In this document: piece after piece, positions 54,820 through 64,000 of the stretch
Numbering within the stretch: the stretch's first letter is position 1
Layout: every line of letters starts with the position of its first letter
From: Saururus chinensis
Lineage: Eukaryota > Streptophyta > Magnoliopsida > Piperales > Saururaceae
NCBI GenBank assembly: GCA_035235625.1
Contig: CP141140.1
Location: 53,315,351 to 53,379,350, forward strand
Direction: 5' to 3'
Length of the DNA: 64,000 nucleotides
Notes under the pieces: generated by a model
Databases searched by the model: none
Told to the model about the DNA's origin: nothing
Seen by the model: only the letters and a program-made list of their open reading frames with translations
Position numbers and translations under genes: made by a program

Positions 54820-55975
54820 CTACAGTCTCTTTCTCTCTCTTCTCTCCCACCTTCTTTCTCTCTCTTCTCTCTCTACCTCCCTCTCTCTCCCCCCTATCTC
54901 TTCCCTCCCTCCCTCTCTCTCTCCCATCTCCCCTCTCCCTCTCTACCCTCTCTCCCCTCTTTCTCTCTCTCTCTCCCCCTCTTTCTCTCTCTCTCTTCCT
55001 TTCTCTCTCTCCTCTCTCTCTCTCCCTCCCTCTCTTTCTCCACCCTCTCTCCCCTCATTCTCTCTCTTCTCTCTCTCTACCCTCTCTCCCCTCTCTCTCT
55101 TCCTCCCTCTCTCTCCCCTCTCCCTCTCTCTTCCTCCCTCTCTCTCTTCATCTCCTCTCTCTCTTCATCTCCTCTCTCTCTATCTCCTCTCTCTCTTCCT
55201 CCCTCTATCTCTCTCTCTTCCTCCCTCAATCTCTCTCTCCTCTCTCTCTTCCTCCCTCTCTCCTTTCTCGCTACAACTTGAGTATAGCGACGCATACGTT
55301 ACTATATATTTTTTTAGTTTTTTTAAACTATAAAAAATAATCTATAATTAAAATTTTTCCACCCCTCTTTCTCTCCTTTCTCTCTCTCTTCCTCCCTCTC
55401 TCTCTCCTCTCCTCCCTCTCTCTCTCCACTCTCTCTCCCTCTCTCTCCTCTCCCTCCCTCCCTCTCTCTCCCCTCTTTCCCTCTCTCCCTCTCTCTCCTC
55501 TCCCTCTCTCTTCCTCCCTCCCTCTCTCTTCCTCTCCTCTCTCGTCCTCCCTCTCCTCTCTCTCTTTTGTCTTAATTTTTCAAAAAAATTATAGTAGTGA
55601 CACATACTAGTATGTGTCACTACAATACTCAGCTCGTAGCAATGCATAGACCTATATGTCGTTGTATAGTAGCGACTCATAGGTCTATACGTCGCTACTA
55701 CCTGAGACCAGTATGCGTCGCTACTATACATTTTTTATTTTTTAAAATTATAAAAAAAATGTATAATTAAAAAAATTTCCACCCCTCTTTCTCTCTCTTC
55801 TCTCTCTCCCCTCATCTCTCTCTACCCTCTTTCTCTCTCTTCTCTCCTTTCTCTCTCTCTTCCTCCCTCTCTCTCTCCCCTCTCTCTCCTCTCCCCTCTC
55901 TCTTCCTCCCCTCTCTCTCCCCTCCTCTCCCCTCTCTCTCCTCTCCTCTCTCTCTTCCTCTCTCTCTATTATATA
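54820..55975. repeat. CT microsatellite tracts inside CACTA copy 2
   Basis: Three tracts of CTCTCTCC-type sequence, separated by AT-rich pieces carrying GCGACGCATA motifs. The predicted Ser-Leu-Pro-rich frames are not genes. Confidence 0.85.
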
Positions 55976-56434
55976 ATTATTTACTAAATAAAATTAATTA
56001 ATAAAGATATTAGCAATGCTTTTAGTTCTAAATTTAAAATTTGTTATGTTAAATTCATATCTATTAGCGATGCTTGCTATAAGCATCGCGAATAGTTTAA
56101 TTTTTAGCGACAATGTTGCACGAGCATCACTATTATGAAACCTATTAGCGATGCATACATATGAGCATTGCTATAGTTATGATTTTTAAAAAAATTAATA
56201 CATATATACATTAGCGACAATTGTTCAAAGCGTCTCTAATGACATAACTATTAGCAACGCATAATATAAAGCACTAATATGTTTAGTATTAGCGACGCTT
56301 TATACTATTCGTCGCAAATATATGACTATTAGCTAATGGTGATTTTTTTGCAGACGCTTTTTTATATGTCCAATTAGTGGTTTTTAACGACGCTTGTGTG
56401 TGCGTCGCTAACAGTACATTTTGTTGTACTAATG

Positions 56435-56952
56435 GCTTGGGTTTGACTACAAATTTTCTTGGTCATTACCCCATTTGGGGTTGGTTGTGGTTGGGAGGCT
56501 TTGGGAGAGCTCTACTCCCATCTCAAGAAGGAAAGCCTTAATTTAAAGTAAATCTCCCTAATTTCTTCCATGTTTTCCTTTATTTTGCCCTAAATCCCAT
56601 GTTCTTCTCCTCTTGAATGGGATTCTAGGTTTTCTTCTTATCAAGTACATTATTTTACCCATGTTTTGAAACCTTAGATTTAGATTTCTTGTTTCTACTC
56701 TTGTGAATTTTGTTTTAGATATAAGAGGGTGTTAGATCTATCATGTATTAGTGGTTTTGAGTCTTTGTTTGGTAAAAATGATGGATTTTTTGCTTAAGTC
56801 TAATGTAACCTAATTTGTTGGGTAGGTTACCTTGAGCTTGAGAGGTGATTCAAGGGTCTATAATCTGATTTGAGGTAAGAGGTTTTTGTTTGATGAGATT
56901 TTACTTGCACTAACATCATGTTTGTAGGTGAATTTATGTTCTTAAAGCTTAT
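56435..56952. other. No recognisable feature
   Basis: Pyrimidine-rich, then T-rich sequence. The style (TTTTCTTCTTATCAAG, GGTGATTCAAGGG) resembles the downstream part of an LTR leader, but no boundary was found. Confidence 0.3.
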
Positions 56953-57507
56953 GGGGCTATTTGGATGTAGAATTTGTGTAAGATTCCATCAATTCCATCC
57001 CTATTTCGGCAAGAATTATCGAAATCCTGGTTGGGTGCAGAAGGTGCACAAAATTAAAAATTATGCCTGAAAGTTGATTCCAAGCCGTTTCTAGCCAAAA
57101 TCACTAAATTACCTCATTAGGTGATTCCGTCGATTCCTGCTCCCAACCCCCGTTCGGAATTACATATGTCGTTATTTTTCAGTTGTTACCTTTCATATCG
57201 ATTTCAGCATCGACAAGCATGTCATATAGGTAGGGCCCACTTTAAAAGTTCAAAATTACCTACCCATGTGGGATATTGCTTAATAGAGCTCAAATTTAGG
57301 AATGCAATAGTACCAATAGCATGCATTTCCGAGTTCAGGAGAGGGTTATATAAGTTTAAAGTTTTAAAAATGAGTTTGACATAATAGTTGAATTTATTCT
57401 AAAAAATTCTATTACGAACCATAATTCTCATCTAACAATGAATTGTGGGAATTAATTCCAAAAAACTCTACTTTTGTTTCTAAAAGATTCAACACCCAAA
57501 TAGCCTC
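56953..57507. mobile_element. Miniature DNA element, 555 bp
   Basis: Terminal inverted repeats are GGGGCTATTTGG at the left and GAGGCTATTTGG at the right (inverted). The flanks are TAT on both sides (56950-56952 and 57508-57510), so a 3-bp duplication and perhaps a PIF/Harbinger type. No transposase is present. Confidence 0.6.
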
Positions 57508-57510
57508 TAT

Positions 57511-58730
57511 GGATGGGTGAATTTGAATCTTCTTAAATGGATGATTTAATGTTATTTTTATATGAATAAGCATGAGAAATGTTAAATTTATCATGTCTTA
57601 GGGTTAGATAATAATTATACAAAGTTTCATGAAGTTTTATAAATCTTTATAGAATTTTCAAATGAATTCAATTTGGTTTCATTCTAGGTTGATCGATCGA
57701 TTGCCTTGTGAGGCCAATTGATCAGCCACACGACAAAGCCAAACTTCTTCATTTCCAATCGATCGACTAAACGTGAAAATGACATGCTTATTTTTATGTC
57801 AGATTTTGATAGTTTCTTCATATTTATTTTATGACACTAGTAGAGTATGACCATGCTAAAGTATGAATGTTTGCATACATGCTACATTAAATATGTATTA
57901 ACCATATTCTGAATGTTTTAGCTTATTTATGAATATGACCATGTATATTTATGCTTATTTATGCTTACATAATCTCATTTACCACGTGTGGACCATGTCT
58001 CGTGCATAATAAGGCTAATTAGTGTATGACTACTTATGCTCACATGTACCTAGCATTGTTCACGTATGTATCATGTTGTATACATAATGAAAATAATTTG
58101 TTAAGTCATGATTGACCATGGTTAGTCGATTGTGTATTGTATTTTTTTAGATTAGCCATATCAAGGATTTAACAAATTGGTTTACGTCCTAAAGGGTGGG
58201 GTTTTATGTCCTATGGGCAAGGTTTTCTATTCTAAAAGGGCATGTTTCCTCCCCATGTGAGAAGAGTAGAATGCTATAATGAGAAAACTATTAAGATTTC
58301 TTAACTGAGAATCTAGGTTGGTTTTTCCGTGTGCACATGCTAACGAGGGGCATTTCTAGTTAGGATTTGCCAACTACTTGGGTTTTCCTTCTTAAAATTT
58401 CTAGGTAAGCAGGTTGCTTAGGGTTATGCGAGGGTGAGCAAAACATGTATCTTCGAGTACCATGATTTCTATATCATTGTTTTTATACGTGCATGATGCT
58501 ATTTACACAAGTTGTGCATGGATTATGACTCTTAATCACATAGGATGAACGTGAATATCCTTGATCATGTAGGATGTGTATTACACATGATGTGTATAAA
58601 TTATGACACTTGTTCATGCATGGATTATAACACTTGATCATGCAGGATGTGTATAGATTGTGATATTTGATCATGCAAGATATATGTGACTTATGATATT
58701 TAAATGTACAGGTTGTGTGTGTGGACTATG
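57511..58730. other. AT-rich region with weak tandem repeats
   Basis: 58480-58690 contains diverged units like GATCATGCAGGATGTGTAT and ATGGATTATGACACTTG. Around 57690-57770 TGATCGATCGATTG and related ATCGATCGAC motifs recur. No gene is seen. Confidence 0.4.
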
Positions 58731-59251
58731 TGTAACAACCCATTTTTTGGTTACGCTTAACCCGGGAGGGTTAAGGGTAATTCGGTAATTTGAGATTAAT
58801 ATTAAGGGTTTTCATTAGATGAAATACTCATAGCCAGGTAAAGCTTGGCATAATGAGCGTAACGATTCAAAGAACGCGCGAAACAGAGGTCGGGACCGGA
58901 AATTACGATATTTGAGAAACGTGCTTTATAGGCGGGACCCACTTGGAAATAGTATGATTTGCTGCTTTAAGTGGGGTGGTATCAAAGGGTTTGTCGATAC
59001 GAGTCCAATGGTACCTAGAACACGCGAATCCGAATCCAGGGTAGGGAGATATGCGTGTTTGAAGTTTGAAAGAAGAAAATAAATAAAAAAATATAAAAAC
59101 GGCAAGCGGCACGCGACTGGCACGGGCCATCGTGGGATGCGTGCACCACGGAACTACGGGTGTCGTGGTTACATGGGCGTGACCCACGCGGCTTAGTGGG
59201 CGCCGCCACCTGAAACCAGCGGCGTCGCCGGTTTTGGCGCAGCTCGGGGCC

Positions 59252-59259
59252 TATATAAA
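59252..59259 (+). promoter_or_regulatory. TATA box of the LTR promoter
   Basis: TATATAAA within CCTATATAAACCCC, preceded by a GC-rich stretch and followed 30-40 bp later by CTTCTCTACCCCC, where transcription would start. This is typical of plant LTR promoters; activity is inferred. Confidence 0.65.
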
Positions 59260-59312
59260 CCCCATTTTTTCCCCTTTTCGAAACCAAAACTTCTCTACCC
59301 CCGTTTTTGACC

Positions 59313-59810
59313 GTTCTAAGGCCGATTAAGGCCGTTCAAGACCTATTTCTTATTAAATCAAGTGTATTCTACGCAATGGAGGGGTCCTTTCTTCGAGTTG
59401 GAGTCCGTATAAGGAGGAAAATGCCCCAAGACAAGAGGAGGTTCTGCCCGCTACCTTCGAGCATCAACCGCCTTCGTTTTCTCTGTTTCTGGCCATCCTA
59501 ACTCCGATTTAGTCAATTCAAGAGGCATTCTTAACTAAATTGAGTATGTTCTACGCGATGGAGGGTTTTGTTTTCTGAGTTGGTAATCGTATGAAGAGGA
59601 AATACCCCAAGACAAGGAGAGGTTCTACCCGTACCAACCAACTTTGTTTTCTCTGTTTCTGGCCACCCCCAACTCCGATTTAGTCGATTCAAGAGCCGTT
59701 CTTGACTAAATCGATGGTATTCTACGCGATGGTGGATTCCATTTTCTGAGCTGACAATCTTATAAGGAGGAAATGCCCAAGATTAAGCAAGGCCCTGCCC
59801 GAACACCGAA
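59313..59810 (+). repeat. Three tandem ~175-bp repeats in the transcribed part of the LTR
   Basis: The anchor TCTACGC(A/G)ATGG occurs at 59368, 59550 and 59721, giving periods of 182 and 171 bp. Each unit includes AAGGAGGAAATGCCCAAGA-like and CTCTGTTTCTGGCCA-like segments. Copies diverge by substitutions and small indels. Confidence 0.85.
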
Positions 59811-59915
59811 ACAAGAAAAAGATACCTGGAGTAAGACGGGGTTCTGTTCGTGGATACTAATATCGTACGAGTTATGATGAGAGTAAGCTTTTCTGATCTC
59901 CCATTTTTTTTGTGC

Positions 59916-60280
59916 TATGCTATGTGCCTATATACTATGCCATGTGCATATATGTCATGCTATGTGCCTATATACTATGCCATGTGCCTATATGTCATGC
60001 TATGTGCCTATATACCATGTCATGTGCCTATATGCCATGTTATGTGCCTATATACTATGCTATGTGCCTATATACTATGTTATGTGCCTATATACTATGC
60101 TATATGCCTATATACGATGCTATGTACCTATGTACTATGCTATGTGCCTATGTACTATGCTATGTGCCTATATGTTATGCTATGTATCTATATGCCATGC
60201 TATGTACCTATATACTATGCTATGTGCCTATATGACATGTTATGTGTCTATATACTATGCTATGTGCCTATATGCCATGA
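59916..60280 (+). repeat. 20-bp minisatellite, about 18 copies
   Basis: The consensus TATGTGCCTATATACTATGC is repeated with few changes. As 20 is not a multiple of three and no unit has a stop in any forward frame, all three frames stay open across the array and encode the same Tyr-Cys-rich repeat. This is a compositional artefact. Confidence 0.95.
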
Positions 60281-60450
60281 TGTGTGTTGTCTCGCTCTAT
60301 GGTAGAGCAAGACATGTGACGTGTGTGTCCGGTCTTGGCTCAGTGATAAAGCGAGCTGGGTGATGTGCTCAATCTCGATTCAGTAATGGAGCGAGATATG
60401 TGTATGAGATTTTGATCCCGCTCTGTGTTAGAGCGAGATGTACGATTCCA
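60281..60450 (+). repeat. Short diverged repeats after the minisatellite
   Basis: About four units resembling CTCGCTCTATGGTAGAGCGAG followed by ATGTG. Each unit can form a small hairpin. Confidence 0.55.
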
Positions 60451-60902
60451 TTAATTTATTAACTTCTGCTTAACTCCGATATATGATGAGTGTTTGTATA
60501 CTCTGATTAAATATTCGGATATATGTATTTTATACGTATGATTTTGTGATGTTTGTTGTATGTAGTAGCCATTAGGCAGAACTACATTTGGATCCAATCA
60601 TATTGGGATAATATCCAATACGTACGTAGGCAACCAACCAACGGCAAGGCAATGTTGGCCTGATCCAAATCATTATAATAATATGTTTTATTCTGTTTTA
60701 CACGCGACGAACTATGAAGCTTCGTTGTGTGTACGTTTTCGTTATAACCTAAGTCTACATACGAGGAAGGCTTAAAGCTCAGTAGTGCGTAGACGAACGT
60801 TGTACCTCTCGCACTCAGACGATGATTCCTGGCTTAAAGAAAAAGAGAAAATTTCCTATTAGTGATTTGTGGGCCCAGATCGGGTGGTCGGGAAGTTTCA
60901 AT

Positions 60903-60914
60903 TGGTATCAGAGC
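60903..60914 (+). promoter_or_regulatory. Primer binding site (initiator methionine tRNA)
   Basis: TGGTATCAGAGC, complementary to the 3' end of plant initiator methionine tRNA, two bases after the LTR end. This is where reverse transcription would be primed. Confidence 0.9.
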
Positions 60915-61607
60915 ATTGATCTGTCTGCGAGAGCGTAATATTTATTAATTTAACTAGTATTTTGATTTGAATTTTGAAATAAATAGAATTTCTATTTTGA
61001 ATGCGTTTTGATTATTTTTGAAATGAATTTTGATGTTTTTTTTTAAATTTCTCTTCTGGACGTGTTGTCGTGGATTTCAAATAAAATCCGATTTTCTTCT
61101 TGTAGTTATGCCCATGTGTTATTGAATCTAACACAAACTCTAATTTTGAATTTTTGTTTGATCGATAATTTTTAATTTAAGATAGACTTCTATTTTATGA
61201 ATTTCAATCTTAAATAAAGAATGTTTCGAATATGTTGTTATGAACAAGTCGTATCAGATTTGATTCTAAATTAGTTCGAACTTTAATTCTGACAAATTCC
61301 AAATTACTTTATTAGAAGTAATTTTAAAGTTTTATGCTATGTATGTGTATCTGATTGATGACAAGCTTATACTTTATAGATGTCAATTTTAAATTAGAAT
61401 TAGAAATTTTGCTTTGAATATGATGCATCTAATTTATTATGAAATTTAATCATATAATTATTTGATATTTTTATTGCCATGTGTTGCATGAAAATTTGAT
61501 GTAAACATCAATTTGATTATTTTGATTTTTCAATTGAAATTTATTTATAGCTTAAGTCTGAATTTATTGCATCTTGTTTAATTTTTTTTTAATTTCAATC
61601 AATTTAG

Positions 61608-61960
61608 AAATTGGATTTCATATGAATTTTGCTTTTGAACTTTTCATTTTGTATATGTGATTTATATGAAGCCCGATTTTATGAAATTTGATTTTTAATC
61701 GTGAGTTATATGAAAATTCTTTCTAAATAAGTTGATTTAGATTTAATTTAGAATTTCATTCTACATGTGTCGCATCATGTTTAATTTTTTGGATTTAATA
61801 TGAACTTTGCTTTTGAATCTTTCATTTTGTGATATTGAATTTTATATAAAGTATGATTTTTATGAATAATAATTTTAATCATAAGTTATATGAAATTTCT
61901 TTCTAAATAATTTGATTTAGAATTCATTTAGAATTCCATTTTGCATGTATTACATTGAAT
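61608..61960 (+). repeat. Tandem duplication of about 177 bp in the leader
   Basis: Both copies contain GGATTT(C/A)ATATGAA and TTTTGCTTTTGAA, then CTTTCTAAATAA(G/T)TTGATTTAGA. Moderate divergence. Confidence 0.7.
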
Positions 61961-62166
61961 TCCAGACAGATTTTGATCTTTCTAAATTTCAAATTTTTAA
62001 TCAACCATGAATTGAAATTTTGTTTTCTCGTATGGCTTTGGATTTAATCAGAAACCTTTATTTTTATTAATTGTGATTTTGAATTTGACTCGATCGAAAA
62101 TTTTGTTTTGACATGATTCTTTTTAAATATTTTCAACAACTTCGATTTTAAATGTATTTTAAACCG

Positions 62167-62420
62167 CGGTAGAATTACCATAGCGTAACCATTAACTGCT
62201 CATGGTATGAGACATGTAGCGCTAGTGGAAAAACCTACGGTTAATTCTACTCAGATGCTTAAACAAAATATGATTTGAAATATATTTTCAAAAACGGTAG
62301 AATTACCAAGAGGTAACCGCTAACCGCTCATGGTATGAGACATGTAGCGCTAGTGGAAAACCCTACGGTTAATTCTATTCAAATGCTTAAACAAAATATG
62401 ATGTATTAAACCCTACGGTT
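62167..62420 (+). repeat. 128-bp tandem repeat in the leader
   Basis: CGGTAGAATTACCA begins at 62167 and 62295. Both copies share CATGGTATGAGACATGTAGC and AAACCTACGGTTAATTCTA-like text. A short third piece (CCCTACGGTTATTCCACC) begins near 62410. Confidence 0.85.
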
Positions 62421-62507
62421 ATTCCACCCACAGTATAGAAGGTGGAGTGTTAGTGGACAACTCTGCAATAAATTCTACCGATGTATTTATACGAATCTCA
62501 TTTTTTA

Positions 62508-62712
62508 ACATGCGACTGTTAGCTATCTTGACTATTAACTATTAGCTGTTGAATGTCAATTATCATAACATTTGGTGTCAGAGACCACCTTCTTCTCCAA
62601 CATTGGCAGTGATAATTGTCTTCTTCAACTCTCATAACCTTTTACTGATGCATGACAGTCAATGGTCAGGACATTAGATAGCCAACAATTGAAAGTCACA
62701 TGTTTAAAATTT
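62508..62712. mobile_element. Possible miniature inverted-repeat element
   Basis: Left TTTTTAACATGCGACTG and right, inverted, TTTTAAACATGTGACTTTC. Inner blocks GTTAGCTATC and GTTGGCTATC also face each other. The target duplication is unclear. Confidence 0.45.
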
Positions 62713-63049
62713 ATTTTGTTTCTTATTTTATTTATTTACTTTGTTAAGATAACTCAATATAAATACTTAGGGAGATATTGTCACTCATATTGTTGTCTTA
62801 TATCCCCATTATTGCAATAAATCTGATTGCCGATTGTCAACGGTTGACTATCAATTACATTACAAGGTTTTGCTTAGCATTAGAAAAACTCAAAATAAAG
62901 TACAAATAAAATTCACTCTTACTTTTGAATAGTTTAACATGCTTATTGGTTCATTTTTTAAGATTTGAGCTTGTAAAAAATAATTTCTTAATAGCTTTGT
63001 GTTGTGCCCTCTACTTGCGAAGGACCAAATCACACAGAAGTAGAGATGG

Positions 63050-63348
63050 ACAAAGGAAAGAAGAGAGGAAGAGTGGACTGGTTTGTGGGAGAAAGGGAAA
63101 CACTTGCCAAAGGCAAGTGTGGTCGTGAGAATGGAGAATAGTCAGGGAGAGAGAAAGTGGCAAAGGAGAGGTACTTAGGGCTAATAATCTTTCATTAAGC
63201 ATCTAATTATAAGAGAAAAGGCCTAAATAGGCTGCCTTAATACTACGGGCTACATAGAGTTAAGCCAAATGGATGCATAGACACAATTCTAATTAAACCT
63301 AATCAGGAACAAAATTAAACGTACTACAACTTAAATAACTTCCTAACA
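63050..63348 (-). mobile_element. Possible LTR on the minus strand
   Basis: The minus strand starts TGTTAGGAAG at 63348 and shows the TTTAGGCC and TTAGCCCTAA style of the other short LTRs here, then a pyrimidine-rich end. The 3' boundary is unknown and no copy was found, so this is tentative. Confidence 0.35.
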
Positions 63349-63467
63349 GACATACTATTAGTGGAACACAACACTATGTCGGCTAGTTTGTGACCAATCT
63401 TATTAGATTCAAGGAGAGAGGAAGAGGAAGCGAGCAAGGAGGAGGGAAGGAGGAGGAGAAGGCAACA

Positions 63468-63680
63468 ATGGAAGAAGAGGTGAAGACAAAGTTGGATAAA
63501 GCGAAGCAAGTGGTGAAAATGACAAAGTAGGTGGTAAAGGTAGTAGTTGATGGCGGAGGTGGTGGAGATGGTGGAAAAGTCGAAGCCGAAGCTACGAAAT
63601 GAGAAGCAGTGGGTTGAAGTTATAAGGAATAAAATAAGAATGAGATATTTTAGACAATTTGTGCCATATATGTGGAAGTT
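63468..63680 (+). pseudogene. Repeated coding-like fragment, copy 2
   Basis: Plus-strand counterpart of 53230-53510. It opens with MEEEVKTKLDKAKQVVKMTK, then has an in-frame stop and a Gly-rich GGGGGD stretch. The following GAGAAGCAG and AAGTTATAA text also matches. Origin and function unknown. Confidence 0.5.
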
Positions 63681-64000
63681 ACATCCAGGAATTTTCTAAA
63701 TTCCCGAAGTTGACCACGTGGAAATCAGGGTGTTGGATCCCTTGACATTTTTATGGGAATAACTTGATCATCAGTTGGAATTGGTAGTTAAAACAGGTAT
63801 GGTAGAAAGTAGACAGAAATAACTTTGAAACCCCACTATGAATGTGCAAATCAGAGTTTGAATGAGGGAGACACAATCGTTCGAAGTTCATTATAACGTG
63901 CAGGGTCCGTTTACCAGAATAAGATGCGTGAATTGTCCATTTATATCACTATATGGGCCCGATTAATTAATGCTACGAACTTATATTTTAGGGGCCCAAT

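Larger units (their letters stand above)
53577..56431. mobile_element. Non-autonomous CACTA element, copy 2
   Basis: 2855 bp. The left end is CACTACAACAAAA. The right end, inverted, is TAGTACAACAAAATG, with the terminal CACTAC mutated. The 3-bp duplication ATG flanks both sides (53574-53576 and 56432-56434). It has the same TTAGCGACGC subterminal repeats, GC block (54130-54690) and CT tracts (54820-55280, 55360-55570 and 55780-55970) as copy 1, but no Mutator-like hairpin. No transposase is encoded. The damaged right end may block mobility. Confidence 0.88.
58731..60900 (+). mobile_element. 5' LTR of an LTR retrotransposon with internal repeats
   Basis: 2170 bp, starts TGTAACAACCC and ends GGGAAGTTTCA, two bases before a primer site. 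A TATA box lies at 59252-59259. Downstream come three tandem repeats (59313-59810), a 20-bp minisatellite (59916-60280) and a segment (60572-60670) shared with the LTR at the left edge of the window. The element continues to the right; its 3' LTR is not in the window. Confidence 0.75.
60915..63050 (+). other. AT-rich leader after the primer site, no gag
   Basis: Over 2 kb of AT-rich sequence with no open frame of gag type. It contains a tandem duplication (about 61608-61784 and 61785-61960) and a 128-bp tandem repeat starting 62167 and 62295. A long non-coding leader fits either a large-leader Gypsy element whose genes lie beyond the window or a non-autonomous LARD-type element. Confidence 0.6.

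Noticed and set aside
54812-55333. Ser-Leu-Pro-rich open frames of over 150 codons
   Set aside because: Microsatellite tract in CACTA copy 2, open in several frames at once.
59850-60363. Tyr-Cys-rich repeat protein in three frames
   Set aside because: Pure 20-bp minisatellite inside an LTR; no start context or conserved domain.
62560-62580. TGGTGTCAGAG resembling a primer site
   Set aside because: Differs from the tRNA match at a key position and has no LTR end in front of it.

Overview
The window is nuclear DNA from a flowering plant, most likely not a grass. The evidence is one long spliced gene with GT-AG introns, AT-rich intergenic sequence, and many plant transposon families: Ty3/Gypsy chromovirus, Ty1/Copia, TRIM, CACTA, hAT, Mutator-like and Stowaway-type elements, and LINE fragments. 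No species can be named from the sequence alone. I see no CRISPR, operon or bacterial feature, and I recognised no tRNA or rRNA gene.

The only convincing host gene is on the minus strand between 50105 and 17214. I assembled 20 coding exons by reading conserved protein blocks and splice sites. All phases agree and give 978 codons plus stop. The product is the plant phospholipase A1-like DDHD-domain protein SGR2 (SHOOT GRAVITROPISM 2), known in Arabidopsis for vacuole membrane function and shoot gravity sensing. The Ser lipase motif GHSLG and the four DDHD positions are present. The gene fills almost 33 kb because introns 13 (12.1 kb), 15 (6.2 kb) and 18 (3.2 kb) have collected transposons.

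Intron 13 holds a three-level nest. A minus-strand LTR element has its 5' LTR split by a plus-strand Ty3/Gypsy chromovirus (29633-39686). The chromovirus is in turn split inside its polymerase by a minus-strand Ty1/Copia element (32769-37463). Intron 15 holds Gypsy gag and protease debris, including an inverted repeat, a LINE reverse transcriptase fragment, and a complete 250-bp TRIM with a perfect target duplication.

Left of the gene (1-16300) lie the tail of an LTR carrying a hAT-like miniature element, Gypsy and LINE relics, and a 3.05-kb non-autonomous CACTA element that carries a Mutator-like hairpin. Then comes a 7.6-kb LTR-like unit with a perfect 5-bp duplication that contains a second LTR. 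Right of the gene (50700-64000) lie three related miniature elements, a second CACTA of the same family (2.86 kb), a 555-bp miniature element, and a 2.17-kb LTR followed by a methionine-tRNA primer site and a long AT-rich leader with no gag. That LTR has a TATA box, three tandem ~175-bp repeats and a 20-bp minisatellite.

I found no clearly new gene system. The most informative items are the gene surviving its insertions, the nested-insertion chronology, and several hairpin-forming elements that could be small-RNA sources.
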